DNA of 64,000 bases from Rubrobacter indicoceani (GCF_003568865.1 NZ_CP031115.1:744001-808000), one strand, 5' to 3'. Numbered from the stretch's first letter, positions 24,056-33,124 are shown. Made by a program: numbers and translations. Notes: generated from the sequence alone by a model not told the origin.

Positions 24056-25269
24056 AGCGGGGGCGTTCCGGACGCGCCTTCGGGGACGAGTCCGGGGTCG
24101 CGCTTGCGCTGGCGATCATCGTCATGGTCGTTGCGGGGGTCATGGGCGCGGGTCTGCTTCTTCTTGTCAGGAACGAACTCGAGGCCGGTATCTCATCCTC
24201 GAACGCCCGCCGCGCCCTCTACGCCGCCGACGCCGGAACGCAACTTGCCGCCCGACACATCCTTTCCGACCCCCGAACGACAAGCTACGACGACGCCCCC
24301 GGGCCCGGAAGCTGCCGCCCGCCGGACGCCGCAGAGGACCCGGAAGATTCCTTGTGGAGCCACGCAGAAGGGGGTGTCGCCCGCGACGTCCCGGACGGCG
24401 GCGACTTCACCGCGGGCGTCCTTGCGCTCGGGGACGGCTGCGATGCGCCGGAGGCGAGGCCCGGCGAGCGGTACTTCCGGGTCTTCTCCGAGGGTCGGTT
24501 CGGTGAAACCCGGCGGCTTATCGAGGCGACGTATGCAACGCGGGACATCGGCGCGCCGCTCGCCGTCTACGCCGCCGGGGACGTTCGGCTCGGGCCCGAG
24601 TCCTCCGTCTCGGGCGGGAGCGTCTTTGCCGGAGGGAACGTCGCGCTTGCCCCGGGGGCGACCGTCTCCGGCAAGGACCCCACATACTCCGACTGGTCTT
24701 CGGGGGAGAATGGCCCCATCAGGGAAGAGACCTTTGCCGCGATCGGAGCGGCGGGTGAGGTCTCCGGCGCAAGCGTCCTGCACTACGACGCCACGACCAG
24801 GCCGGCTTTCGTCTCGGACGATCCAGCCGCCGGGGAGCTGACTTTCCCGTTTGATCCGGCGTTCTGGAACGACGAGCAGCACCGGGCTTTTATGGAGGAA
24901 GTGGCACGGGAGCAGGACAACTACTCGTCAAACCCCGGGCTTGTCTGGCCGGAAGGCTCTTCAGAGAACACCGTCGTCTACGCCGGGGAGGCTCTGACGG
25001 TCGACGGGGCGACGTGCCCGAACGGTTGCCGGGGGACGCTAGTAGCGGCGGGCGGGGCGGTTATCGGGGCGGGCGTGGATTTCTCCGGGGCCGTGATCTC
25101 ACCCGACGGCTCCGTTGTCGTGGAGGAGGGGGCGAGCGTCCGGGGCTTCGTCGTCTCCGGCGGCGACCTTGAACTGCGGGGCGCCGTGGACGTTCCCGGC
25201 CCCGAAGCCCGGCTTACACCGGGGCATTTCGGCCTCGAAGTCTACGGCTGGCGGGAACCTTCGGGCTAG
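24052..25269 (+). CDS. PilX-like membrane protein with Gly-rich beta-repeat tail
   Basis: A 405-residue protein with one N-terminal transmembrane helix (GVALALAIIVMVVAGVMGAGLLLLV, about 15-40) after a basic start, then ARRALYAADAGTQLAARH typical of PilX_N. It has no processed prepilin site (GDESGVALAL is PilX-like). The C-terminal half is Gly/Val-rich and beta-helical: GSVFAGGNVALAPGATVSG, then GAVISPDGSVVVEEGASVRGFVVSGGDLELRG, resembling bactofilin-type repeats. It is the last gene of the minor-pilin operon and may be a tip or adhesin subunit; this is inference. Confidence 0.7.
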   Translation: MKRGRSGRAFGDESGVALALAIIVMVVAGVMGAGLLLLVRNELEAGISSSNARRALYAADAGTQLAARHILSDPRTTSYDDAPGPGSCRPPDAAEDPEDSLWSHAEGGVARDVPDGGDFTAGVLALGDGCDAPEARPGERYFRVFSEGRFGETRRLIEATYATRDIGAPLAVYAAGDVRLGPESSVSGGSVFAGGNVALAPGATVSGKDPTYSDWSSGENGPIREETFAAIGAAGEVSGASVLHYDATTRPAFVSDDPAAGELTFPFDPAFWNDEQHRAFMEEVAREQDNYSSNPGLVWPEGSSENTVVYAGEALTVDGATCPNGCRGTLVAAGGAVIGAGVDFSGAVISPDGSVVVEEGASVRGFVVSGGDLELRGAVDVPGPEARLTPGHFGLEVYGWREPSG

Positions 25270-25307
25270 CCCGGGGCCGGTCGTCGGTGCGCACCCGACC
25301 GAGGCGT

Positions 25308-25313
25308 TAGAAT
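25308..25313 (+). promoter_or_regulatory. TAGAAT -10, 7 nt before GTG start
   Basis: TAGAAT followed by CTTCGGC and then GTG 25321. Transcription would begin at or within a base of the start codon, giving a leaderless mRNA. Confidence 0.55.
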
Positions 25314-25320
25314 CTTCGGC

Positions 25321-25800
25321 GTGGACCGACGGAACGACAACAACGGAGAAGAGCGCAGCGGCCTTACCCGCGTCGGGATGGTCTGGGGCGCGGTCGGCGG
25401 GGTGGTGGGGTTTATCGTCTCGCTCTTCGGGGCCTTCGCCGGGATAGTCGCCGCCGGGTTTATCGGCTTCTCGTGCGGCAAACGCGCCGCGCGGGCCGGG
25501 AAGGAAGGCTCGGGAGCGTCCTCGGGGCTGGTCGGGGGGGCGCTGGCCGCGCCGCTCTATGTCATGGGGGCCGCCGCCGGAGCGATAGTCGCGGCCCAGA
25601 CCATCGGGGGGGATCAGATCGCAACCTCCCTCTCCGAAGTCCTCGATGTAGAGCTCTCCGGCGACGAAGCCTGGAACCTCTACCTCCTCGGGACGGCCTT
25701 CGCCGCCGTGGTTCAGGCCGGGGTCCTTATCGGCGTCGCAACCGCCTCAGCCGCCTGGACCGCCCGCCGGGAACAGCCCGAATCCGACCGGAACCACTAG
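25321..25800 (+). CDS. Small multi-helix membrane protein, unknown function
   Basis: A 159-residue protein with an acidic, hydrophilic N-terminus and four predicted helices (about 20-45, 65-90 and 110-145 with Gly/Ala packing motifs). SCGKRAARAGKEG separates helices 2 and 3. There is no recognised domain. GTG start at 25321 with a TAGAAT box 7 bases upstream and no Shine-Dalgarno. It stands between the pilin operon and ychF, on the same strand. Confidence 0.6.
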   Translation: MDRRNDNNGEERSGLTRVGMVWGAVGGVVGFIVSLFGAFAGIVAAGFIGFSCGKRAARAGKEGSGASSGLVGGALAAPLYVMGAAAGAIVAAQTIGGDQIATSLSEVLDVELSGDEAWNLYLLGTAFAAVVQAGVLIGVATASAAWTARREQPESDRNH

Positions 25801-25844
25801 CCCGACCCCGCAATCCACCTTGAACGATTGGACAGGATAACCCC

Positions 25845-26927
25845 ATGAAAGTAGGCATAGTAGGACTGCCGAACGTCGGCAAGTCAACGGTATTTAACAG
25901 CCTGACGAAGGCTGGCGCGGAGGCCCAGAACTACCCGTTCACGACGATAGACCCGAACGTCGGGGTCTCTGTGGTGCCGGACGGACGGCTGGACGCGCTG
26001 GCGGAGGTCTCGGCGAGCAGGAACGTTGTTCGGGCGACGGTGGACTTCGTGGATATCGCGGGCCTCGTGAAGGGGGCGAGCGCGGGCGAGGGGCTAGGCA
26101 ACCAGTTTCTCGGGAACATCCGCGAGTGCGACGCGATAGCCCACGTTGTGCGGTGCTTTGACGACGAGAACGTTATCCACGTCAACGGCGGCGTGGACCC
26201 GTCAGGCGACGCGGAGACGATAAACACCGAGTTGCTCCTCGCCGACCTCGCGACGGTGGAGCGGCGGCTGGAGCGCACGATAAAAGCCGCCAAGAGCGGT
26301 GACGCAAAGCTCAAGTCCGAGGCGACGGAGCTCGAGAAGCTCCGCGACCACCTCTCCGACGGAAGCCCCGCCCGTTCGTTTGAGGCGACCGAGGTGCTCG
26401 ACGAGGCGATGGCGACGCTTATCACCGCCAAGCCGACGCTCTACGTGGCGAACGTCGGGGAAGAGGACGTGGCCGAAGGCAACGAGCACAGCCGCAGGGT
26501 CGAAAAGCTGGCCGAAGAAGAAGGCGCCGAGGTCGTGCGGCTCTCGGCGCGCCTCGAAGCCGAGGTCGCGGACCTGCCGGAGGACGAAGCAAAGGAATAT
26601 CTCGAGATGCTCGGCGTCGAGCGCACCGGCTTCGACGAGTTCGTGCGCTCGGCGTACAGGCTGCTCGGCCTTATAACCTTTTTCACGACGGGTGAGAAAG
26701 AGAGCCGGGCGTGGACCGTCCGGGAGGGTTCGACGGCGCGGAAATCCGCCGGGGCCATACACTCGGATATGGAGCGCGGCTTTATCTCGGCGGACGTCGG
26801 GAACTGGGACGATATCGTCGAGGCCGGGGCGTGGAACCGTGCCAAAGAGCGGGCGAAAGTCCGCATGGAAGGCCGGGACTACATCGTCAAGGACGGGGAT
26901 ACCATGATCGTCCGCTTCAACGTCTAG
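25845..26927 (+). CDS. ychF: Redox-regulated ribosome-associated ATPase YchF
   Basis: A 360-residue Obg-family P-loop protein. G1 GLPNVGKSTVFN is at residues 6-17, G3 DIAGLVKGAS near 71-80 and a G4-like segment around 200 (YVANVGEED), where the family's NxxE replaces NKxD and gives ATP preference. The TGS-like C-terminal domain ends IVKDGDTMIVRFNV. Length is normal. ATG follows AGGATAACCCC. It stands 7 bases before the next gene, so the two are probably cotranscribed. Confidence 0.95.
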   Translation: MKVGIVGLPNVGKSTVFNSLTKAGAEAQNYPFTTIDPNVGVSVVPDGRLDALAEVSASRNVVRATVDFVDIAGLVKGASAGEGLGNQFLGNIRECDAIAHVVRCFDDENVIHVNGGVDPSGDAETINTELLLADLATVERRLERTIKAAKSGDAKLKSEATELEKLRDHLSDGSPARSFEATEVLDEAMATLITAKPTLYVANVGEEDVAEGNEHSRRVEKLAEEEGAEVVRLSARLEAEVADLPEDEAKEYLEMLGVERTGFDEFVRSAYRLLGLITFFTTGEKESRAWTVREGSTARKSAGAIHSDMERGFISADVGNWDDIVEAGAWNRAKERAKVRMEGRDYIVKDGDTMIVRFNV

Positions 26928-26934
26928 CCTGAAA

Positions 26935-27588
26935 GTGCCGCCCTTCGCAACGCCGAGAACCCCGCTGCCGGAGTCCAGGGTCGCCCTTGTGACGACGGGC
27001 GGCGTCCACCTGAAAAACCAGCCGCCCTTCGACATAGACGACCCGATCGGGGACTGCTCCTGCCGGGAGGTTCCCTCCGAAACCCGGCCCGAAGACCTGA
27101 CCTGGACGCACTTTTACCACGCCCCCGAGAGGGCCGAGTCCGGCGACCTCGACGGTCTGTTCCCGCTCCGGACGCTGCGGGAGATCGCCACCGACGGGGT
27201 GATCGGCTCGATAAACGACCGGCATTTCTCGTTTATGGGGGCCATCCACGACGCGGGTCCGCTGATAGACGAAACCGCCCCCGAGGTCGCCGGCAAGCTC
27301 CTCCGGGACGGGGTGGATGCAGTCCTCGTCACGCCGTCCTGCCCGCTGTGTCACAGAAACGCCGCGCTTGTGGCGCAGGAGATAGAGCGGAGCGGCATCC
27401 CGACCGTTACCCTCTCGATGGAAGGCGGGATGGACGCCCCGAGGGTCGGGCGCGTCGGGTTCGCCTACAACGAGCCGTGCGGCCCGCCGGGTGAGGCCGG
27501 GCTGCACCGCGCGGTCGTGCTGGCCGCGCTCGACCTCGTGTGGGAGGCGGACCTGAAGGGAGAAGTACGACTTCCGTTCGGGTGGTGA
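26935..27588 (+). CDS. Glycine/betaine/proline reductase B-like protein (non-selenium)
   Basis: A 217-residue protein resembling the glycine/sarcosine/betaine reductase selenoprotein B / D-proline reductase family. VALVTTGGVHLKNQPPFD and THFYHAPERAESGDLDGLFPL fit that family, and VLVTPSCPLCHRNAALVAQEIERSGIPTV holds the active-site region, where a CxxC (CPLC) takes the place of selenocysteine. The A and C reductase subunits are not nearby, so a complete amino-acid reductase is unlikely; it may be an orphan thiol oxidoreductase. GTG start, 7 bases after ychF. Confidence 0.65.
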   Translation: MPPFATPRTPLPESRVALVTTGGVHLKNQPPFDIDDPIGDCSCREVPSETRPEDLTWTHFYHAPERAESGDLDGLFPLRTLREIATDGVIGSINDRHFSFMGAIHDAGPLIDETAPEVAGKLLRDGVDAVLVTPSCPLCHRNAALVAQEIERSGIPTVTLSMEGGMDAPRVGRVGFAYNEPCGPPGEAGLHRAVVLAALDLVWEADLKGEVRLPFGW

Positions 27589-27627
27589 AAAGCGGGAGGC
27601 TTCGCAACGACCGGAAGGCCCGGATCG

Positions 27628-27633
27628 TATAAT
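27628..27633 (+). promoter_or_regulatory. -10 element TATAAT
   Basis: A perfect TATAAT lies 44 bases before GTG 27672 (the DUF6391 gene), with no strong -35. The implied leader is about 35 nt. Confidence 0.5.
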
Positions 27634-27671
27634 CCAAAGATCGGAACCTCAGCGGTAAAAGACGGACGAAG

Positions 27672-28373
27672 GTGGTAGGCGTGGCGATCCTTTTAGCACT
27701 CCTGGTGGCGGTTTTCCTTGTCTTCTTTGTATTTCTACTGCCGATCCTTTTCTCCCTTCGGGCGGTCGGAAGCCTCTTTGTCTATCCGGGACAGCTCAGG
27801 TCCATCTTCGGAAAGAAGATACTTCGTCGCAACCACGCTCTTGAACACGCGACCATCGCGGTGATGCTGGAGAAGGAACCGGGCCGTCCCCTGAGCGGCT
27901 TCTCCACCGACGACGGCTTCTTTGTGCAGGGCGTCCGGTCTCTGGAGGAGGTGGAGACGGCCTCGCGCGTCGCCCTATCGCGCCTGAAAGACGGCCAGAG
28001 AAAGCTCGCCGTACACAGGAACTGCGGTACGACGATAGTCGCTGCGAACCTTTTGGCAGCGGTCTTTTTCCTTGCCGCCGTAGGCCTCGGAATATACCTC
28101 GGCGGGCAGTGGCTGTACCTTCTTATCGTCGCCGGGGTCGTGCTGGCGTTCGCTCTGCGGGTGCCGTTCAGCCTGCTACTGCAGCGGTTCGTAACCACCG
28201 ACGCAGACCTTGCGAACGCCGAGGTCGGCTGGGTCGAGCCTGCAAACCCGAACGACCTCCGGGCGGGCTTTCTCGGGATGCTCCTCGCCGCCTCGACGGC
28301 GCGGGTCAGGGTCTTTCACACCGACCCGGACGCGGTCGAGGTGATCCGGGATGGTCAGCCCATCGCCCGATGA
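27672..28373 (+). CDS. DUF6391 membrane protein
   Basis: A 233-residue membrane protein. One N-terminal helix (about 4-30) precedes the family motif RRNHALEHATIAVML (about 54-68), which has two conserved His and resembles an active-site helix. Two more helices lie around 120-165. The DUF6391 assignment comes from the NHALEHA motif and layout; biochemical function is unknown. Starts at GTG 27672 or GTG 27681; the latter has AAGGTGG as a possible ribosome site. Confidence 0.7.
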   Translation: MVGVAILLALLVAVFLVFFVFLLPILFSLRAVGSLFVYPGQLRSIFGKKILRRNHALEHATIAVMLEKEPGRPLSGFSTDDGFFVQGVRSLEEVETASRVALSRLKDGQRKLAVHRNCGTTIVAANLLAAVFFLAAVGLGIYLGGQWLYLLIVAGVVLAFALRVPFSLLLQRFVTTDADLANAEVGWVEPANPNDLRAGFLGMLLAASTARVRVFHTDPDAVEVIRDGQPIAR

Positions 28374-28481
28374 AGCGGGGCCTGAGCCCTGCCGGTCCTG
28401 TTTGAGATGCTCGCCCGTGTGCAACAATAGAAGCATCTACATGTTCGCTTTCCGGGTAGGGCCGGGCGAAAGGACGTATCT

Positions 28482-30089
28482 TTGGAGCGTGAGGCGCAGG
28501 GTGGTGTCGGAGCGGTATTCTACGTCTCGGTCGCTATCTCCGTAGTATTCGTGCTGTGGGGGGTTCTCTTTACGGAGAACCTCTCCGGCGTAACGGCGTT
28601 TATTCTTGAATACGTGCTGGGAAACTTCGCGTGGCTTTATCTTCTCTCGACTACTATCTTTCTGGGTTTTGTGCTGTTTCTGGCTTTTTCGCGGTTCGGG
28701 CGGATCAGGCTGGGCAAGGACGACGACCGGCCGGAGTTCGGAAGGCTTTCCTGGTTTGCTATGCTCTTCGCCGCGGGGATGGGGATAGGGCTGGTCTTCT
28801 GGGGCGTAGCGGAGCCTGTCTCACACCTCGGGACGCCGCCGTACGCGATGGCCGAGGCCGGCACCGCGCAGGCGGCTGAGCTCGGGATGCGGTACTCGTT
28901 TTTTCACTGGGGGCTCCATCCCTGGGCGGTCTACGCGACCGTCGCGCTCGCGCTTGCGTATTTCAACTTCAGGAAGGGCAAAGGCGGGCTTATATCGTCC
29001 ATCTTCTACCCGATTCTGGGCGACCGGGTAGACGGGCCGCTCGGCAAGGCAATAGATGTTTTCGCCATCATCGCGACGCTTTTTGGGGTGGCGGTCTCGC
29101 TCGGTCTGGGGGCGCTTCAGATCAACGGCGGCCTCAGCTTTCTTTTCGACGTCCCGTCCGGCGCGCTCGTGCAGATCGCGATAATCGCCTTTATCACGGT
29201 GCTGTTCCTCGCCTCGGCGGCGACCGGGGTGAACAAAGGCATCAAGTACCTGAGCAACCTGAACATGGGGCTTGCGGGGCTGTTGCTCGCGTTTGTGTTT
29301 CTGCTGGGGCCGACGGTCTTTCTGCTGGACACCTTTACGCAGATGATCGGTGACTACGCCGGCGCGCTTATCCCGATGAGCTTCGACCGCAACGCGTTCG
29401 CCGACAGTTCGTGGGCCGGTGACTGGACCATCTTCTACTGGGCGACGTGGATCGCCTGGGCGCCGTTCGTGGGGGCGTTTATCGCCCGGATCTCCAGAGG
29501 ACGAACGATCCGGGAGTTTGTCTTTGCGGTTCTTGTAGTGCCGAGCTTCGTGAGCTTTTTCTGGTTCTCGACGATGGGCGGGACGGCTATCAACCTCGAC
29601 CGGGCGGGGGGCGGTATCTCGGATGCGGTGGCGCAGGACGTGAACACCGCGCTTTTCGTGATGCTGGAGCAGTTGCCGCTCTCGTTTATCACCTCGATCG
29701 TCGCGATGGTCCTGATCGCGGTCTTCTTTATCACGAGCGCCGACTCGGCCTCGTTTGTTCTCGGGAGCATGTCTTCGGAAGGCTCGCTGAACCCGAAGAC
29801 CCCGGTGAAGTTCGTCTGGGGGCTTGTTATAGCCTCGTTTGCCTCGGTGCTTTTGCTGGCGGGTGGCCTGACGGCCCTGCAGAACGTGGCCATCATCGCG
29901 GCGGTGCCGTTTGCGGTCATCATGCTCGGTATGTGCGTTTCGCTGTACAGGGCCCTTTCGGAAGAACCCGCCGTAAGCCGGGAGGAGGCCCGAACCGGGC
30001 TCGGTGAGTTGAAGGAGCGCGTCGCAGAGCGGGCGCGCGGCGGGGGAGGCCCGGCGGTTCCGCGCCCCGGAAGCTCTCGAAAGGACTAG
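28482..30089 (+). CDS. BCCT-family betaine/choline transporter
   Basis: A 535-residue secondary transporter with about 12 helices. BCCT signatures are GMGIGLVFWGVAEPVSHL (about 105-122), the choline/betaine box WTIFYWATWIAWAPFVGAF (about 309-327) and FFITSADSASFVLG. It imports glycine betaine or choline with Na+ or H+. Start is TTG 28482, with AAAGGA 6 bases upstream. It runs almost directly into a betaine-binding lipoprotein gene (3 bases between). It is probably an osmoprotectant-uptake gene. Confidence 0.92.
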   Translation: MEREAQGGVGAVFYVSVAISVVFVLWGVLFTENLSGVTAFILEYVLGNFAWLYLLSTTIFLGFVLFLAFSRFGRIRLGKDDDRPEFGRLSWFAMLFAAGMGIGLVFWGVAEPVSHLGTPPYAMAEAGTAQAAELGMRYSFFHWGLHPWAVYATVALALAYFNFRKGKGGLISSIFYPILGDRVDGPLGKAIDVFAIIATLFGVAVSLGLGALQINGGLSFLFDVPSGALVQIAIIAFITVLFLASAATGVNKGIKYLSNLNMGLAGLLLAFVFLLGPTVFLLDTFTQMIGDYAGALIPMSFDRNAFADSSWAGDWTIFYWATWIAWAPFVGAFIARISRGRTIREFVFAVLVVPSFVSFFWFSTMGGTAINLDRAGGGISDAVAQDVNTALFVMLEQLPLSFITSIVAMVLIAVFFITSADSASFVLGSMSSEGSLNPKTPVKFVWGLVIASFASVLLLAGGLTALQNVAIIAAVPFAVIMLGMCVSLYRALSEEPAVSREEARTGLGELKERVAERARGGGGPAVPRPGSSRKD

Positions 30090-30092
30090 GGC

Positions 30093-31055
30093 ATGAGCGT
30101 CGGAAAGGCCGTTCGCGCCGGGCTGATCGCATCGGTTGCGGCTCTTTTCGGCGTTCTTGTCGCGGGGTGTGGCGGGCAGGACCGGGGCAGCATCGCCGAG
30201 GAGTACAGGATCGGCGGCACGCAGCAGACGGTGCGGCTGGCGGTTGGCTCCAAGGACTTCACCGAGCAGGAGATTCTGGGGGAGATCACGCTCCAGGCCC
30301 TCAGGGCCGCCGGGGCGGAGACGATAGACCGGACCGGGACGGGCGATACGGAGGCGGTGCGCCGCGCTCTCGTGAGCGGGGAGATAGACATGTACTGGGA
30401 GTACACCGGGACCGGCTGGCTTGTACACCTCGCCCGGCCCGACCCCATCGCCGACCCCGAGGAGCAGTACGTCGCCGTCCGGGACGCCGACCTGGAGGGG
30501 AACGGCATCGTCTGGCTGCCGCAGGCCCCGGCAAACAACACCTACGCCCTCGCCACCCGGGCGGATGAGTTCGGAGACGTGCAGAACATCTCCGACCTCG
30601 AAGGTCTTTTTACGCAAGGCGACACCACGCTCTGCGTCGGTCCGGAGTTCGGCCAGCGGGCCGATGGTCTGCCGGGAATGGAGGACCACTACGGCTTCGA
30701 CTTCCCCGAAGAGAGCGTCTCCGTGCTCTCGGACAGCACGGTCTACGGTGCGCTCGAAGAGGGGAGCCGCTGCGACTTCGGCTCCGTCTTCGCCACCGAC
30801 GGGCGCGTGGACGCGAGCGGGCTGCGCCTCCTTGAAGACGACGGGGGTTTCTTTGCCGCCTACAACCCGTCGCTGAACATGACCTCCGAGACGCTTGAAC
30901 TCTACCCGGAGCTGGAGAACCTGTTTGCGGACATCGCGGTCGGCCTCGACACGGCCACGCTGCGGGAGCTCAGCGCGGCGGTGGACGTTGACGGTCAAAC
31001 GCCGGAGCAGGTCGCCGGGGACTGGCTTGCCGGGGAAGGCTATACGGCCGAGTAG
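30093..31055 (+). CDS. Glycine-betaine/choline-binding lipoprotein (OpuAC/OsmF-like)
   Basis: A 320-residue substrate-binding protein. The lipobox LVAGC ends at Cys26, so it is membrane-anchored outside the cell. The OpuAC fold is indicated by VRLAVGSKDFTEQEILGEI (about 47-65) and MYWEYTGTGW (about 95-105), motifs of the quaternary-amine binding family. No ABC ATPase or permease is adjacent. Its gene is 3 bases downstream of a BCCT transporter, so the two are cotranscribed. That pairing with a secondary carrier is unusual. Confidence 0.85.
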   Translation: MSVGKAVRAGLIASVAALFGVLVAGCGGQDRGSIAEEYRIGGTQQTVRLAVGSKDFTEQEILGEITLQALRAAGAETIDRTGTGDTEAVRRALVSGEIDMYWEYTGTGWLVHLARPDPIADPEEQYVAVRDADLEGNGIVWLPQAPANNTYALATRADEFGDVQNISDLEGLFTQGDTTLCVGPEFGQRADGLPGMEDHYGFDFPEESVSVLSDSTVYGALEEGSRCDFGSVFATDGRVDASGLRLLEDDGGFFAAYNPSLNMTSETLELYPELENLFADIAVGLDTATLRELSAAVDVDGQTPEQVAGDWLAGEGYTAE

Positions 31056-31117
31056 ATCGGATGCGCCGCGGGTACGAAACCCGTGTAAACCAACCTTACT
31101 TTCACGGGGGATCCGAC

Positions 31118-32488
31118 TTGTCCGACAACGCTCAGCACTTCGACGTACTTGTAATAGGCGGCGGTCAGGCGGGGATTCCGCTTGCCTACACCCTCGCCGC
31201 CGAGGGCCGGTCCGTCGCCCTCGCCGAGCGCGAGCATCTCGGTGGATCTTGCGTGAACTTCGGCTGCACCCCGACAAAGGCCGCCATCGCGAGCGCGAAG
31301 GTCGCCCATACCGCTCGTCGAGCCGAAGAATTCGGGATAAACGTGCCGACGGTGGAGGTGGACTTCGCGGCCGTGATCTCCCGCGCCCGAAACATCGCAA
31401 CGACGAGCCGGAACGGGATAGAGTCCGGCTTTGCCGAGACGGAGAACCCGAAGTACCTCGAAGGCGAGGCGCGTTTTACCGGGAAGGCCGAAGGCGGCTT
31501 CACGCTCGACTTAGCCGGGCAGACCGTAACCGCAACAGAGGTCGTTATAGATACCGGCTCGAAGACCACGATCCCCCCGGTTGACGGGCTTGACGGTGTT
31601 GAGTACCTGAGCGCCGAAAACTGGCTGGACCGGGAGGATCTGCCGGAGAAGCTCGTTGTCGTCGGGGGCGGTTACATCGGCGCGGAGATGGCCCAGTTCT
31701 ACCGCCGGATGGGAAGCGAGGTCACCGTTGTCGGCGGTTCCTCCGGGCGTATCCTGCCGAACGAGGACGAAGACGTGTCCGGGGCCATGCAGGAGATCCT
31801 CTCCGAAGAAGGCATCGAGTTCGTGCTCGGCGCGCGGGCGGAGAAGGTCGAGAAGTCCGCATCCGGCCTGACGCTGACGCTCTCGGGGGGCGGGACGGTC
31901 AGTTGTACGGATATCTTTGTTGCCTCGGGGCGCGCCCCGAACCTGGAGGCTCTGAACCTCGATGTGATCGGGTTGAACCCGGAGGACTCCGGTTTCGTCG
32001 GGGTGGACGAGCATCTCAGGACAAGCGTGGAGGGCGTCTGGGCTGCGGGGGACGTGCGCGGCGGGCCGATGTTCACGCACACCGCCTACGACGACTTCAA
32101 GGTGATCCTCTCCGCTATGACGGGCGATGGTTCGCACACCACGGAGCGGGTGATCCCCTACGCGGTCTTTACCGACCCGGAGCTGGGCCGCGCCGGGATG
32201 ACGGAGGCTCAGGCGCGGGAGGCCGGGCGAGATATCGAGGTCATGCGCTACGACATGGCGAACGACGGGAAATCAGCGGAGATCGGGGAAACGAAAGGTT
32301 TTATCAAGGTCGTCGGGGACGCCGGGACAAAGGAGATCCTCGGCGCGAGCGTCCTTGCCTCGGAGGGCTCGGAACTCGTTCACATCTACATCGACCTCAT
32401 GAACGCGGGTGCGCCGCACACCGTTATCCGCGACGCCGTGCACATCCACCCGACCCGCTCCGAGTCCATCCAGAGCGTGGTCGCCTGA
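31118..32488 (+). CDS. Pyridine nucleotide-disulfide oxidoreductase (Lpd/MerA-like)
   Basis: A 456-residue class I flavin disulfide reductase. FAD motif VLVIGGGQAGIPLAYTLA, redox pair GGSCVNFGCTPTKA (CxxxxC), NAD(P)H motif VVVGGGYIGAEMAQ, FAD motif VWAAGDV and the dimer-interface base HIHPTRSE are all intact. Mercuric reductase, lipoamide dehydrogenase and trypanothione-type reductases share this layout, so the substrate is not set. No E2/E3 partner genes lie nearby. The TTG at 31118 follows GGGGGA; an upstream start at 31061 lacks a ribosome site. Confidence 0.88.
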   Translation: MSDNAQHFDVLVIGGGQAGIPLAYTLAAEGRSVALAEREHLGGSCVNFGCTPTKAAIASAKVAHTARRAEEFGINVPTVEVDFAAVISRARNIATTSRNGIESGFAETENPKYLEGEARFTGKAEGGFTLDLAGQTVTATEVVIDTGSKTTIPPVDGLDGVEYLSAENWLDREDLPEKLVVVGGGYIGAEMAQFYRRMGSEVTVVGGSSGRILPNEDEDVSGAMQEILSEEGIEFVLGARAEKVEKSASGLTLTLSGGGTVSCTDIFVASGRAPNLEALNLDVIGLNPEDSGFVGVDEHLRTSVEGVWAAGDVRGGPMFTHTAYDDFKVILSAMTGDGSHTTERVIPYAVFTDPELGRAGMTEAQAREAGRDIEVMRYDMANDGKSAEIGETKGFIKVVGDAGTKEILGASVLASEGSELVHIYIDLMNAGAPHTVIRDAVHIHPTRSESIQSVVA

Positions 32489-32518
32489 GCTGCTCGCCTC
32501 CGCACAACCGATCAACGT

Positions 32519-33124
32519 TCAGCGTGGAAGGTAAGGCTCACGCGCGAGATCGTGAAGCGCACCGACTACAAGGTCCAGCTCCTCGATGACGGGGGAGGTC
32601 CGCCTGTCCCTTCCCCCGTCGGCCCGCCTGAAGGTTCCGACGAGGATGCGGTAGTACCAGAGCGTGCCGTCGCGGCCGCCCTTGAAGCGGCTCCACACCT
32701 CTTCCCCGACGACCCGGCAATCTGCGAGGATTGACCTTGCGTTGTGAAGCTTGTCGGCGGAGGAGACAAGCCGGGCGGAGGCCGGAGCCGTACCGACACG
32801 GGTGATGTACGCTTCCTTGCGCTCCCGCCACGGGGGCTTCTCCTCGCCGGGCGTCACGTCCGCGTCGGAGCAGGCGGCGACTATCCCTGCGACACCGTTC
32901 CCGAAGCGAACGGCGAGGGATTCCTGCGTCTCGGGCGTGTCTTCGATTGCGTCGTGGAGAAGGGCGGCGATGACCTCGGCCTCGGTACCGTCGTTCTCAC
33001 CGACGATGGCCGCAACGGCGAGCAGGTGGGTAATGTACGGGACCCCGGAACCCTTGCGTCTCTGTTCGCGGTGTATTTCGGAGGCGAACATCAGGGCCCG
33101 GTCGAAGCTCTTCGTGTATGACAT
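32519..33124 (-). CDS. HD-domain (p)ppGpp hydrolase-like protein
   Basis: A 201-residue HD phosphohydrolase resembling the SpoT/MESH1 hydrolase domain. YITHLLAVAAIVGENDGTEAEVIAALLHDAIEDTPET holds the HD pair (LLHDAIED) with an upstream His (ITH). The SADKLHNARSIL segment supplies the second Asp. There is no synthetase, TGS or ACT domain, so it looks like a small alarmone hydrolase; other nucleotide pyrophosphohydrolase activities are possible. ATG 33124 is preceded by GAGAAGG. It ends just short of the convergent oxidoreductase gene. Confidence 0.85.
   Translation of the reverse strand: MSYTKSFDRALMFASEIHREQRRKGSGVPYITHLLAVAAIVGENDGTEAEVIAALLHDAIEDTPETQESLAVRFGNGVAGIVAACSDADVTPGEEKPPWRERKEAYITRVGTAPASARLVSSADKLHNARSILADCRVVGEEVWSRFKGGRDGTLWYYRILVGTFRRADGGRDRRTSPVIEELDLVVGALHDLAREPYLPR

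Noticed and set aside
28821-31400. 859-codon antisense frame opposite the BCCT and betaine-binding genes
   Set aside because: A high-GC artefact: extremely Arg/Pro-rich with no domain, while both sense genes have full family motifs.
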